Source: Prosthecobacter vanneervenii
Lineage (GTDB): Bacteria; Verrucomicrobiota; Verrucomicrobiia; Verrucomicrobiales; Verrucomicrobiaceae
Direction of reading: 5' to 3'
Length of the DNA: 64,000 bases
Assembly (NCBI RefSeq): GCF_014203095.1
Contig: NZ_JACHIG010000005.1
Span: forward strand, 434,001 to 498,000
Below are positions 44,501-59,500 of the stretch, piece after piece. The stretch's first letter is position 1; every line of letters begins with the position of its first letter. Both the position numbers and the translations under genes were made by a program. The notes under the pieces were generated by a model. That model had not been told where the DNA came from. It searched no databases and saw only the letters and a program-made list of their open reading frames with translations.

Positions 44501-47500
44501 GTGCCACCCACCGTGGCCCAGCCACCGAGGATGCCGTTGGTGTTGTTGGTGTCGGTGCTGGCAATATCGTTGGCAGAGAAGTTCAGCGTGCCACCGGACT
44601 GCACGCCGATTCCGTTGAGGCGCATAATGGAAGTGCCGCTGGTCCTGCTGATGGTGTTGCTGCCGATGGCCACGGTGGTTCCGGAAACAATTTCCACATG
44701 CGAACCGCCAACCAGAACGATGGAGCCGCCCAAGCGGCCACCACCCAGAGTGAGTGAGCCGGTGTCAGACAACTTGGAGGTGTTGTTCGTCGAATAATTC
44801 AGCTGCAGCGTGCCAGCCTGAACCGTGAAGCTGGGCACCATGGCACTAGTGGTGTTGTTACGTGTGGTAGCTTCAGCACCACCTGTCAGAATGAGGGTGC
44901 CTGAGCCAAGCTGGGTGATGGCTCCCGCCCCGGCGATGCTGCCAGAAAGCGTCAGCGTGGCCCCTGAATTCACAAGAATGTTGGAGTTGGCAGAGACCGT
45001 GATGGTGCCGGCCCAAGAGCTGTTGCCCGTGGTGGTGGCAAGAGTGCCGCCGGCCAGGAACATCTGCTCAATGGTGGTGTAGGCGACATTGCGCAAGTCC
45101 AGCGTGGCATTCTGGTTGCCCAGAACAGTGCTCGTATTGGTGCCCCCGCCGATGACCACACCCGCGCCGCCTGCAGCACCAAATGCCCCGTCGACCGTGG
45201 CGGCAAGAATACCGGCCAGAACAGTGGTTTCACCACTGTAGCTGTTGCCCTGAACTGAAACAGAAACCAACCCGCTCGCCGTGGCGTTGCGGCTGATAGT
45301 GATGCTGTTGTTCGTGTTGATGCTCACAACCGTGCTGCCAGTTGGTATGCCAGCACCGCTCACCTGCTGACCCACTTTGATTCTGGACGTGTCCGCCATG
45401 GCAATCGTGCTGCTGCCACTGGTGGTCGTGCCATCACGGCTGACAGAAGAACCAACCACCCATGTACCGTTGCCAATCTTGGTCAGCGAGGTGAGTCCGC
45501 CCGTTCCATCACCAAGCACCAGGCCGAAGATGTTGTCACCACGGTTTGCCCCCCCTAGGGTCAGGGTGCGGTCTCCACTGCCTGTGAATTCAACCGCAGG
45601 CGAGAAATCAAAGCCCCAGGTCAGGGTGGCGTTCAGGCGTGTGCCGTCAGCCACCAGTCCGCCAGCGTAAGCCCCCGTGCCCAGCGTGAAGGAACGATCA
45701 GTGATCGCGCTGTTGGCGGCAGTGTAGCGGAGCACACCACCGTTGAGAACCAGATTGGATGCGGCATTGGATGCGGTCCCAAGACCACCGTTGAATCCTC
45801 CCAGGCTGAGCGTACTGATGACAATGCCGCCTCCATTGATCACGGTTGGTCCGCTGTAGCCATTTGAACCAAGCAAACCAAGAATCCCCTGGCCGTTCTT
45901 GACCACGGAAACGCTTCCTGTTCCGGAGAGTCCGTCACGAATGTTGCCGTTGAAGCTGAAACTGAGGTCGGAATTGATGGTGACTACCGAGACACCGGTG
46001 CCTTCGTTTGTCAGAGTTCCGCTACCCGTCAGGCTGGAGACGGTGGTGTCATAGCCGTTGAGGTCCATGGTGCCGCCCAGAAGCTTGAGGTTATAACCCG
46101 CGCCGCTGCTCGTCTGAAGAGCCGTGTCACTGTTGAAGATCACGTTGCCAGTGTTGAGTGTCAGTGTGCCGTTGAAGATGTTGGTTCCGGAGCCCTGATA
46201 GCCAAGACGCAGCGTGCCATTGTTGATGGCGATGTCCGCATTGAGAGTGTTGTTGCCACGAAGTTCAATGGAGGACCCAAGCACACGGATGAAACCGATC
46301 TGGTTGTCACCCGTCAGCACCATGGTGTTGAAGCCGCCGTAATTGACATTGACTCCGTTGGCGTCTGCGGTCAGTGCGTTTGAAACCGTGATGTACCCCG
46401 TGTTGTAGTCGATCGCTGTAATCACCGTCCCAAGCGGAACTCCGTAAGTGGTGGTGGTGGTGGTGCCATCAGGCAGAGTCACTGTCTGACCAGTGACTGT
46501 GGCCCCCACTCTCAGCCCTTGGACCAAGGATGGGCCAACATAAATCCGAGTACTTCCGCTGGAGTAAGTGGATGCGAGTGTGGCCACACCTGCAGTCGTG
46601 GTTCCGTTGGTTTCGAGACCTCCGGAAAGGTCGTTATTACCCGCGATTTCCAGCGCACCCTCGTGGGTCGAGTCAGTGACGTAAATGAGCCTGCCCAGGC
46701 GTCCATCAATCGTATTGGTCGCCCCCATGGTAACCCGGCGGTTGTCCGAGACGGAGATCAGGCCGTCCGTCGCACCGATCGTGATGCCTCGGTTGGTGTC
46801 ATCAAAGGACATCGTATCATTGATAAGCAGACGTCCGCCATTGAGGAACAGCTGATCGGCAACAAAGCTAGAGGGATTGGCGCCGAGGTCGGACTCACGA
46901 GTGATCTGAACCACGCCTTCATTGATGATGGTCTTGCCTGTGTAGGTATTGACCGAGCCGTAGGTCAGCGTGACGTTGCTGCCTGCCACCGTCGGAGCGA
47001 GGGAGAGAGTAATGTTGTTGCCGTTGATGGCAGTAATGGTCGTGCCGCTCTGAATGCCAGAGCCAGTGACCGTAGCCCCCACTCGCAGGTCGGCAGTGCC
47101 ACCGGACGTGATCGCGACAACGTTATTACCCACCGTGAGGTTGGTGGTCTTGGTAGTGATAGGGTTGAGAATCAGCGTCGAAGACCCCGATTTGACGAGA
47201 GAGACTGCGTTGCTGCCATTATCGGCCACACTAGCATTGACCGTGAGCTGATTCGTCGGCGTCTGGAAGATCAGCTGATATGAGCCCGAACCGTTACCTG
47301 CGGTAATGGACCCCGGACCAGCAATGACATGATTGGCCCGGCTGGAGAGCAAGCCGCCCGCATCGATCCTGAGAACACTGCCGCTGGCAATGGTAAGGGT
47401 CCTGGCTGTGGTGTCCTGGATGTTGAGCGTGTGAACCGCGTAACTGGTGTTGCTGGCCGAGGCCTGATTGCCGCCAGACATCTTGATGTTCAGCGCGTTG

Positions 47501-50500
47501 CTGTTCCAAGACCCAATGCCAACCGTGCTGTAGCTGTTGAAAGCTGTGACTGCCGTTCCTGTTAGTGCAGCCCAGTCGATCAAGGTGGCACCGGAGGAAA
47601 CCCAGCTGCGAGTGGCCCAACCGCCCAGGATGCCAGTGGAGTCGTTGCTGAGCCCGCTGGAGATTCTGATGCCAGTTGAACCTGAATCCACGTTGCCATT
47701 GACCGAATCAAAGAAAACCGTGGCGCCCGCTGCGCGGCTGCCGAAACCACTGAAGGTCAGCGTATTGCTGACACCATTGGTCATAAAGCTGCCAATGTAA
47801 TTGGAACCACCGTTAAGGGTGAGGGTACCCAGAGTTTCCGCAAAGACAGCAGTCGGTGAGGAGGCATCTCCCTGACCAATGAGCAGCAGGCGCCCTGCGT
47901 TCATATTGATAGCCGCCGTGTCAGGAAGGCGGTCAGCCACATTGGCACTCTGATCCAGTGCGCTGTTAACGACGCTGGCGCGATTAATGATGTTCAGGCC
48001 GGGAAGATTGTTGCTGTTGCCAGAATTGCCACTGCCGGAGAGGTTGATGGCGGTGACACCTCTCAGAGCTCCATTAGCTCCGGTGATGCGAAGATCGCCG
48101 CCAGCAATCGTCACCGCTCCATTCACCGTGCTGTAAGACTGCACGTTGAGCACCGCTCCGTTGATGACGTTGTCGCCGGTGCCTTTCAGTGTCAGGCCGC
48201 CGGAGCTGACCGTGACAGGCTGGTTCCAGGTCACCGTGGAAAGGCTCTGCAGACCTTCAATATAGAAGCCCGTCCCGCCAATGGTGGTGGGCGTGTTAAA
48301 GTTGGTGATGCTGTTGGCATTGTAAACCGTGCCATCATAGACCTTGAACCCACCGCCGAAGGAGACAAGCGTGCCAAAGGTGTAAAACTGCCCGCCATTG
48401 GTGGCCGTGGCGGCGGCAGAAATAACAAACTGTGTGCCATTGGTGATGCTGCGGATGACCGAACCAGCCGGGATGCCGGGTCCAGAAACAGCCATTCCCG
48501 CAGTGAGTCCCGTGGTGTTGGCCACAGTCACTGTAGCACTGCCACTGACAGTGGAGTTGGTCGAGGCCCCGGTCTTCTGCAGAGTGCCGTTGTAGTTCAG
48601 GTTGGTGAGCGTCGCACCAGTCGTCGGAGCGGAGCTGAGGGTAAACTGCGTGCCATTGAGGATGCTGGCAATGGTGCTTCCACCTTGAATCCCCGTGCCA
48701 CTGACCGGCATGCCGACAACCAGTCCAGCAGTGGAGCCCACCGTCACGGTGGTGCTGCCAGCAGTCCATGTGGCCTGCTGATTGGGATTTGTGAGAGCCA
48801 CAGTACCGCCGCCACCATCGCGGAAGCCAGAACCGTTTCCTGTCACCACTTCGGCAAAGTTGAAGGTGGTGCCGGCGCTGCGGATTCCAAGAGTGCCGTT
48901 GTTGATAATGATGCTGTTGAAGTTCGTGGTGGAGTCCAGAACCAGCGTGGCCCCGCTGTTGATGGTGGTCGAGCCGGTGTAGCTGATGTTGCCGAGCGCA
49001 AGCACCTGCGTGCCAGTACCGCTCACCACCAGGTTGAGAATGCCGGAGCCGTTGTTGTTGGCACGGTTGCGCAGGAAGCCGTTAAAGCTCTGCGTTCCAG
49101 TAGTCAGCAGCGTCAGCGTGCTGTCATACGGATTGGCTTCCCCTTCGGTGTTTTCGATCACACCGCTCGCGGTGTAGTCGGAAAGGCCAGCCACAGTCTC
49201 ATCAAAGCCCATCAGCTTGAAGTAGCTGTTGTTGCCGGCGTTGCCGGTGGATGCCGCGCCGTTGCCTGAGTCAAAGCGCAGGATGGATGTATCGGCGATC
49301 TGGTTGCTGCCAGCGAGCGCCACCACGGCGTTGCCTGAGCCGCCCATGCTGACATTGCCGATGATGAGGTTGCCGGCGATTGAGCCATTGGCCACATTGG
49401 AACCAAAGATGGTGGTCACAGCCGTACCTGCCCCTGTGGCAGGAACAGAAAGCACAAACTGTGTGGCATTGGTGACAGAAACGACTGTGGCCCCAGCTGG
49501 AATGTTGGGGTTCCCCGTGACAGGCATGCCTGGATAGAAACCAGCTGTGGAGGCCACCGTCACGGTGGTGCTTCCATTAGTCGTCGTAGCATAGCTGCCG
49601 TAAGTGGTGGCCACCCCCGTGGAGTCCGCCGTGGCGTTCAGACCGCTGTTGGTCACGTTGGAAATCAGGGTGACTGAGGTGGTGTTGGTCGTGGCGTTGT
49701 AGCTCACAGCACCCACCAGCGCTCCGGCAGGAATGCTGGAATTACCCCCAAGCGGCATGCCTGTGTAGAGACGATTGGTATAATTGCCCGTAGCCGTGAT
49801 CGTCGAGCTGCCACTTCTGGTATTGAATGGGATCGTGCCGAAAGCTCCAAACGTTCCCGATGCGCTGGCCGTCGAACTGGCGTTGCTGGACATCGTGATG
49901 ACGGTTTGATTCAGCGCTGAGTTGTAACTCACACTGCTGACCACCGCAGAAGACGGGATGGCCGAAACACCAGTGATGCTCATTCCAGCATAGATCTGGG
50001 TGGTGATGTCACCGGAAACTGTAACCTGATTGCTGCTGGCGGTAGTGTTAAAGGTGGCAGCACCGCCGTTGATCGATTGTGTTTTAGCCAGCACCAGCTG
50101 GGCGTTGGTGGCGTCACCAAAACCGCGGTTAAACACACGGGTGTCACCTGAGTAAGTGTTGGCCGTAAGGCCGCTGTAAGTCACGCGACCCGCCCCCATG
50201 ATGTTCACTCCCAGACCTGCGGTGCTCTGCGAGATGGCACCACTGATGTCCATTCGTCCGGCAGCACCACCGGAGTTCACGTTGATGTTCAAGTTGGTGT
50301 TGAGAAGCACCGGAGCGGCGATGACGTCCGTGGCCACCGTGCCGCTGTTGGATTGCACCTTGCTCAGCAAGGCGTTGCCGTAGGCTCCGTTGTTAAACAC
50401 CAGGCTGCCAGCACCAGTGCCCTGAGCGAGCGTGAAGAAGTTGGTGTTGTTCTGGTCGCCGACGATCAGTTTGCCCACCGTCTTGGAGCCGTCGAGTGTG

Positions 50501-53500
50501 ACGATGGCGTTGGAAGTAATGTTGGAGCCCAAGACTGCAATGCTGGCCGTGGAGTTCGGCACCAGCGCGGGGCTCCATGAAGCCGTTGGGTTCCACGAGC
50601 CGCTGCCTGCGAGGTTGTAGGCACTGAGCTTGACCGGGATTGGCGGAGGTGTGGTGATGATGACAATGATGCCGTCAGACAGGAACTTGCTGACATCGTA
50701 AACCAGTCCACCGCTCAGCGTAGGCAGGTTGAGGTTGCCACCACCTGTGCCTCCGGTGCGATAGTTGTCTCCCACATTGAATGTGGAACTGCCGTTCAGA
50801 GTCAGCCAGCCGCCGAGATTGAGCACATCGCCCAGACGCGCATTGGTGGCAAAGCCAGTGTCGATCAGATTGAAGGTGGTCTGGTTGAAAAGCAGCGTTC
50901 CGTTGACGCTGAGGTAGTCATGCTGGCCAGAGCTCGGAAGATAGCTGTTCCAGAGGTTAGTCGTGCTGGCGAGGTCGCGGTAACCGCCCAGGCTGTCGTA
51001 AGTGCCGCCGTAAAGCTGGGCCGCAATCGCGCTGTCGTTACCGGTGACAGCACTGACCTGGAAGTTGACCACCGAGCCATCCGACAACTGCAGGTTGCCG
51101 TTGAAGGTAAGGGTGCCGATGCTGCCGCCGCCAACATCACCTGGAGAAAGGGTCGCCCCGGAGGCAATGACATGATTGGTCACCGAAGCAGTGCCGTTGA
51201 TCAGGCCTGATCCAGCCAGGGTGGCGCCGGAATTGATCACCGTGGCCCCGGAGCCAGTGCGGCCCACACCAGCTACGCCCACCTGCAGCAGGCCGCCGTT
51301 AACGGTCGTCGTGCCGGTGTAGGTGTTTGTGCCAGTGAGGATCCATGAGCTGGAATCCGCAGCCTTCACAAATGAGGTTGGGTTGGAGGAATTATTGTCA
51401 CTGATGACTCCACTGATTCTGTTGGAGCTGTCAGCATAGGCACCACCCACAGTGAGAGTTTTCGCTCCTGCTCCCGATGCGTTGAAAGCTCCGGTGAAGG
51501 TCAGCGCTCCAGTGCCGGAGGAAAGGATGGTGGCACCACCTGTGGTACCAGCCAGGTTGAAGACACGGTCCGTGGTTTCACCTACACCTGTGTAGAGCAG
51601 TGTTCCCGAGTTAGCCGCATTTCCCATCACGATGGTGCCATTGGCACTGCTCGTGGGCGCCCCGAGACTGCTGCTGGCAGTGCCTCCTGAAACGCTGTTG
51701 ATGGAGCTCACGCTCAATGTGCCGTTGAGGATGCTGACAGTTCCGGTGAAGGTATTGGCACCCGAGACGATCCAGCTTCCGCTGCCATCTTTGACCAGAG
51801 AGGTCAGGTTGCTGCTGTCATAGTTGGAAATGATGCCTGCAAACTCATTGGCATTCGTATTGGTGCCGTTGAGCGTGAGGGTCTTGCTGCCAGCACCTGT
51901 GACCGAGAGATTGCTGGTGAAGACCAGTGCGCCTGTTCCGGAGGAGGTAATGGTGCCGCCACCCGTCGTGCCACCAAGAGCGATGACGCGGTCCGTGATC
52001 TCTCCCACGCCATTGTAGATCAGCGTACCTGTGGTGGTCAGATTGCCAAGCGTGATGGTACCTGCTGCCACGGTCACAGGAGCACCGAGGCTGCTGCTGG
52101 CCAGCAGAGGCGTGCCACCGTTGACACTGTTGAGGCTGGAAACAGTGAGAGAGCCATTCTGGATGCTCACGCCCCCCGTGAATGTATTGGCACCGGAAAT
52201 GACCCAGTTGCCAGTTCCTGTCTTGATCAGGCTCAGCGGGCCGCCACCTGCCGAGTCCCCCAGAAGAACGCTGAGCGTGTTGGCTCCCGTGTTGCTGCCA
52301 GTCAAGGTCAGCGCACGAGATACACCCAAAAGCAAAGACTGGGTCACTGTGCCAGGCACGCCGTTGCTAGGATCCCCATCGTCGTCATAATAGATCGGCA
52401 GAGTAATGGTGATCGTGCTGGCACCAGAATTGATGGTGGCGATCCTTGCACCTGCAGGAATACCCGTTCCGGTAAGGTACTGCCCCACCACGAGACCAGC
52501 CGTATTGACACCCGTGATCGTGTAGGAAGGAGTCGTGATGTTGCCATTGGTGTCGATGGTGGAATTTTGCAGCGTTCCCGTGAAGGTCTGCGTGTCAGGC
52601 TGGCTGACCTGGCCGGAACTGCTGAAAGTCAGCGTGCCAGAGCCAGAGGAGTCCAGCGTGCCACCAGTGGACTGGATGCTGAAGACACGGTCAGTGCTGA
52701 TGTTCGTGCTGCCAGTGTATTGCAGGGTACCGCCGTTAAAGACCAGATTGGAGGCAGCTGAGGAAGATCTGCCGATGCTGCTGGCCAGCCCTCCATTGGC
52801 AAGGGTTGCGACATTCAAAATACCAGCGCTGATCGTCGTCGCTCCGCCATAGGTGTTGGCGGGATTGGAGAGCACCAAGTTGCCGCTGCCAGCCTTGGTC
52901 AGGCTGAAGTTGTTGCCGTTGTCACTGATGACTCCGCTGGCGGTGAAGGCGTTGACAGCACTGTTGTTGATGGTCCAAGTCTGGCTGTTCCCCAAGATGA
53001 CAGGGGCGGTGATGCTGTGGGCGGCAGAACCTGAGGCGACATTCAGAGAGCCGTAGATCGTCAGGTTAAACGCACCGCCGATGGAGACACCAGTGGTCGC
53101 GGCCGTGGTGCCAACGCCGGTAAAGTTGACCGTGCCCACAAACATGTTCTGCCCAAGGGTGGTGTCCAAGTTGGTGGTACCCGCAGTGTTGGTCGTGAAA
53201 TTAACCGTATCCACATTGTCAGGTGTACTGCCAGCCAGCGTCCCTGCAGCGTCGCTCTTCCAGTTGGCGGCATTGTTCCATAGCTTGTTCGTGCCACCGG
53301 CCCAGTAAAGGGTGTTCACATTTTGATTGGCCACCAGGAGGGAAACCTTGCCTGCCACATCGGTCTTGAGCGTCAGCGCATAGGCCACAGTCGGGCTCAG
53401 CATGAGGAAGGGTGTGGCGAGTGTCAAATTGGACACTCCCGTAATGGATGAACCGGTGATGATGTCGTAACCGGTGGAGGTGTTGGCGGTGATGCTGGAG

Positions 53501-56500
53501 GTGCCGGTCAGCGCAGCAATGTTGATGCGAGTCAGAGTGCTGTCCGGAGTGGTGATGTTGATACCTCTGGTCACGGCCAGCTTGTCGGCAGCTGTCGTAG
53601 TGCCACCGATTTCAAATGTCATCGTGCTGATGGCGCTCGCACTGGAAGCCACCGTAAGACCCGTGGCCACCGAACTGCCCTGCGCCAGGGAGAAGGTATT
53701 GATGGTGCCGTCAGCCAATGTGAAGTTCGAACCTGCATTCATGGTCACCGTGGCCCCAGCTGCCGCAGTTGTGGTCAGGCCGGCTGTGTAGGCACCGTCC
53801 ACCCGGAGGGTGGCTCCCTGTGCCACCGTGATGGCCGTGTTGTTGGAGGTGCCCGCCGTGGCGCGGCGGAGGATCAGGGTTCCCCCATTGATCGTAGTGG
53901 CTCCCGTGTAGGAGTTGGCCCCTGAGAGCACCCAGGTACCTGTTCCAGACTTCGTCAAAGAAGTCAGCGTTGAGGTGCCGTTGTTGACGATAGACCCACT
54001 GATGGTGTTTTCACTCGTGTTGCTGCCCTGGAGAGTCAGGGTTTTGCTGCCAGCGCCAGTGGCGGTGAACGCTGTCGTGAAGACAATCGCCCCGGTGCCG
54101 GAAGAATCAATGAAACCGCCGCCCGTGGTACCTGCAAGGTTGATGACGCGGTTGGTGGTGTCTCCTGACCCCGTGTAAATCAGACCGCCAGTAAAGGTGG
54201 TTGCACCAAGATCAATAGTGCCGTTGGCAGCAGTAGTTGGTGCACCAAGCGCGCTGGCCACACTCGTGTTCTTCAGAGAATTGACGCTGATGGCACCGTT
54301 TTGGATCACGGTCTTGCCCGTGTAGGAGTTCAGCCCCGTAAAGGTCTGTGTTCCTGTGCCTGTTTTAGTCAGATTGAGGGCACTGTTTCCGTTTGTGATG
54401 ACACCGCCAAAGAGGGTGCTGGTATTATCCGCACCGATCGTGAACGTCACAGACGACCCTGAATTGGTGATCAAACCATTGCCAGCAAGCGACCCGACCG
54501 TTTCGGTCGCACTGTTGATATCCACCGCACCTGCGGCACCAACGATCAAGCTCGAGGCATCCGGTATGACATTCGAAGTCCCCAGCCTGAGCAGGCCGCC
54601 GTTGACGGTTGTGCTTCCACCATAGTCGTTCGCGTTGCTGGATAGGACCAGAGTTCCGGCCCCAGCTTTGACCAGACCTGTGCCTCCTGTCAGCTTGCCC
54701 GAAAGAGTCGCGGTCACGAGCGGACTCGTGACTGTGATGGCATGCGTAATGCCTGCGGAAAGCGTGACCGTATTGGCCAGCGTCAGGTTATTGACCGTGC
54801 CATTGGCTCCGCTGGGGGTGCCCCCAAAGGTAAATCCACCATTAACCACGAAGGCATTGGAAAGGCTGCGGGCTGCAGTGCCGGCCATGATGGTGACGCC
54901 ATCGTCGAGCGTGATAGTGCCTGCGCCATACGCGTTGGACGCTGCGGTATTGTCAAAGATGACCGTACCACCGCTGATACGGAGCCCGTTGGTCAGCGTA
55001 TTCGCCACCGAGCCTGCCAAAATGAGGGAACCGTTGCCGGTCTTGGTGATCTGGCCGCCAGTGCCGGTGTAGTCGAGCGGAACGCTGATCAGCAATCCCT
55101 GAGGTGAAAGGCCGGTCACATTGATGACCGGATTGGCATTGCTCAGACTAAGGAAGCTGAGGTTAGACGCGCTACTAGAGATGGTGGGAGTGAAACCAAG
55201 ATTGTCCGTAACGGCCGTAATGGCATTGGCTGCACTGAGCACCACCGTGCTGTTGGCCGTGGGTGTGCCAAAGGAGAAAGTAGGCGCAGCATTGCCACCA
55301 GTACCATTGAAGGTCAGGCTGGCAAAGGTATTGGAGGTGGCGGCGCTGTAATTCGGCAGTGTAAAGGTGCCGTTGCCACCAATGGTGATGTTGCTGCTGG
55401 ACGAGATCTGACCGGTGTTGGTGTTGCTAAAATTCACCGCACCTCCGTTGATCTTCAGGTCTCCAGGAATGAGCTGTGTGCCAGAGACAATCGTGTTCAG
55501 GGTCAGTGTACCCTGATTGACCACGGTTGGCCCGGTGTAGTCATTGAGGTTTCCGGTGGTCGTGTTGCCTTGGTTGAAGCTGATGTTCAGACCAGAATTG
55601 GTCGCGGACGCATTCTGTGAGAGGGTGATCTGCGTGGCAGAATCCACCGACGCAATCGTCGTTCCCGCCGGAATGCCAGTGCCAGCCACCGGCATGCCGG
55701 CAACCAGTCCCGTGGTGTTGGCCAGCGTGACGGTCTTGGTGTTCACGGTGGTGCCGCCAGAGCCAATCGTCAGCCAACTGACACCGCTTGCCGTCAGCGA
55801 GTAGGTCATTGTGGCCGAGCCCGTGACGGTGCTGTTCTGGGAGAGCGTGATCTGCGTGGGGCTGTCAATGGAGAGGATGGTGGTGTTCGCGGGGATGCCG
55901 GTGCCTGTGACGACCTGACCAACCGTCAGCCCATTCGTGTTTGCCAGGGTGATGACCGCGCTGTTGTTGGTGGTGTTCGTGGCGAGATTGACAGAAGCTC
56001 CCAAAGTCAGCGTGCCGGGGCCAGACTTCACCAACCCAATGCTACCAGTGATCTTGGAGCTGATGGTTGTGGTGTTCTGGTTCACCCAGACGAAGAGGTC
56101 GGATGCTCCAGAGGTGATGGAGGAACCGACACCACCGGAGAGCACACCGATGGCGAAGTTGGCATTGGTGATATAGCCGCCTGTGCCGATAGTGAGCGTC
56201 ACCGGAGCGGTGGCGGCGCCCAGTGTCAGATTCTGCGCGGCCCCAGGAGCATTGCGCAAGGAGTTCACGGTCCTGCTCGTGGTCAGGGTGCGGGAGGAGC
56301 CATCGTTGACGTTTTGTGTGGCAGTCGCGGCAGTGACATCGCCAGAGGCATAACCAGCATAACCAGCCCCGGTGTTGCCAAGCTGGCTGATACCGATGCC
56401 GTCTTTGTAGGAGGCAAATTCAGAGCCGTTGATCACTGCCCAGCCACCGATGATGCCATTGATCAGATTGGCCTGCGTGAAAGCAGCACCGTTAAGCTGG

Positions 56501-59500
56501 TTGATGAGGACCTGAGGCTGAGCTCCCACAGGCGCCGCAGTCGAGGTACCACCAAAGGTGAGCCCGTTTCCGGGAACGAAGTTGATCACGCTCTGGCTGC
56601 TGGCCGCGCGGTTCAGATTGGCAATCGTAACGGCATAGGCTCCTGAGGTGGCGCCACCAAAATTGTTGAACGTCACAGAGGAGCCCCCCTCTGCCAGAGT
56701 CACTGCGCCAAAATTCTGCGTATCAATGGCCTGGCGTGCGTTGATGATGATGGCACCACCACTGAGGTTGATAGGAGCGGCTGCCGGAATGCGGGAGGCA
56801 TTGTCCACCAAGCCCTGGTTGTCCAGCGTCAGGGTGGCATACTTGACATTGATGGCGCTGGTCTGTGTCAGCACTCCATTATCTCGCAGATTCAGCACGC
56901 CTCCGAGAACGTTGGTGCTGCCAGTGTAGCTCTGTGCGCTGGTGAGGATAAGGGTGCCTGTCCCGGATTTATACACAGAGAGAGCACCACCTGTGTTGGT
57001 GATGAGGCCGCCGAAAGATGTATTGGATGCCGTGCTGGTGTAGAAATTAGCCGCGCCAGCACCGGTGTTGGTGATGGTGCCTCCAGAGTTGGACAGCGCT
57101 GTTGTCAGACTGCCGATGACGGCTGTGTCGTTGCTGCTCAGGGCTCCGATCATCTGGTTATTGCCGTTCAGATCCACCGTGCCGCCGTTCACACGGAGGT
57201 CGTAAAGCGTGGCGGTGGAGGCGGTGCTGGAAACCAGCAGGGTGTTGCTGGCTCCTGAGCCGAGCACCAGCGTACCGGCGTTCACCGTGGTGGTGCCGCC
57301 CATCAGGCTGCTGCGCCCCAGGGTCAGCTTGCCATTGCCGGACTTGACCATGCCCTGGCTGGATGTGCCGCTGATGTAGCTGTTGAGCGCCAGATCTCCC
57401 ACATTGTAGAAGATGAGCTGGTTTGTGGTGTTGGTGGTGACCACACCTCCGGTAATGCCACTGTTGCCAGCCATCGACATGATACCGCCGCTGCTGACGA
57501 TAAGCGATTGCAGCGTGCCGCTGGCGCTGAAGAGCGTTCCGGCAGGATTGATCAAGGAGGTGATCCCTGCGCCAGAAACGTAGACACCGCCTTTGCTCTG
57601 CAGAACGAGGCTGTTGATGGTGGTGTTGGTCGTAATGGTATTGAGCGCGGTCAGCGAAACGTTGGTATTCAGCGTAAGCGGGGCAAAAGGCGCAATCGTG
57701 GGCTGTGAACCCAGCGACGTAGCCAGTTCGGCAGCGGTCAGCAGACGGAAGCCAGTGCCGGCGATGTAAGTGACAAATCCTGTGCCCGAACCGGTGAGGC
57801 TGGTGTCTCCGATGATATCCGGACGGATGTTCATGGTGGTCGTGCCAGCAGCACCGCCAACCCCGATCAAGGTTGGTGCGGTGATTGCGGTGAAGTTGGC
57901 CACTCCAGCCCCGGCTGTGCCGCCAAGATTGGTACCACGCAGGAGCAGAGTACCACCCAGAGCCCCACTGTTGGCAATGCCATTGATGGTTCTGGCGCTG
58001 AGCACATTGGAACCACCGCTGCCAGGGGTGATCGTGAGAGTGCTGGCACCATTCTGGATGGTGAGCGCTCCGAGGCTTTCCGTCAGCGAGCCTGAACTGG
58101 AGCCAATGACGCTGATGGAGCCTCCCTGCAAGCTCATGGCCCGGTTGGCGGCCAGAGTACTCAGGTCTGTGTACTGGCCGGCCGTGCCATCGGCGGCAGC
58201 ACCAAGGCGGTTGGCCACATTGGTGGTGGAGTTGTCGATCGTCAGCGTGGAGCCACTGTTGATGGTGGTGTTGCGGAAATTCACACGACCGGCACCGCTG
58301 AGCACCGTGGTGCCCTGGTTCAGAGTCAGCAGGTTGGACACAGATGCGGCAGCTCCCGCCATGCTGTCCCCAGTGAGAGTCCAAGAGCCAGTTCCGATCT
58401 TGGAGACGTTGAGCAGACCGTTGACAAACGGGCTGGTGAAGGTGCCGGAGAAGGAGGCATTGGTGTTATCATAGCCAGTAACCACCGTTCCCTGGGTATT
58501 GAGGTTGTAGTTGGTGACAGTGCCGCCGCCCGTGATCGAGCCCACAATGCCTGCCAGACCACGTGCATCCAGCGTGGTACCGCCGGAGAGGACGACCTGG
58601 GAGTTGCCAATGAAGGCTCCCGTCTGACCAAAGGCCAGCGTACCAGCCTGCACATACGTCGCACCGCTGTAGGAACTCTGACCACCGATGCCGAGCACGC
58701 CAGCCCCGGTCTTGATGATGAAGCCCGAGTTCATCGCAGAGTTCAGAGCCAGCCCGATCTGGCCTGGCAGCACCGTGGAGGCGTCCACGTTGAAATTCAC
58801 GCCCGCGCTCGCGTCCAGGAAGCCGTTAAGAACAGGGATGCTGTTGGCGTTGGCCAGATTGGTGGCGTTGATGATGCCGCCCACCACCATGCTTCCGCTG
58901 CTCGTGGCAGTCGCATTCTGAGAGAGCGTGTAGGTGGTGCCAGAACCGCTGAGAATGGTGGTGCCCGGCGCAATGCCCAGACCGCTGACCGGAGTACCCG
59001 GAGCAAGGGTGCCACCGCCAGGAGCGATCGTGAAGGTCAGCTGGTTGGAATTCGCCGTTGTGGAGGCATTGACCGGAACGGAAATGGTGCCCGAAGCGGT
59101 GGCTGCACTGGAGATCGTGTAGGTCGTGCTGTTCACCTGGCCGGTGATCGTGGCACCAGCAGGGATGCCGACCCCTGCAATCTGAGTTCCCACAGGAATG
59201 GTGGCACCTGGAGCAGTAGAGAAAACCAGGGTGGTGGACCCCAGCGTAGTGGTGGCGCTCAGCGCCTGTGCCCCCACCACGGCAAGCGTTCCAGTGCCCG
59301 TGGTAACTGCCGGGCCGTTGTTGCCATTGGAGCCCCCATCATTGGTGAAGGTGAGGCTCTTGATGGTGTTGTTGAAGCCGTTCAGGTTCAACTGGCCACC
59401 GCCATTGACCGTGACTGCAGACGTCGTGGCGATCTGGTTGTTCTGGAAGAAGTTAACGACGGAGTTGGCGATTGGCGCGGAGTCCGTGCCATTGCTATTG

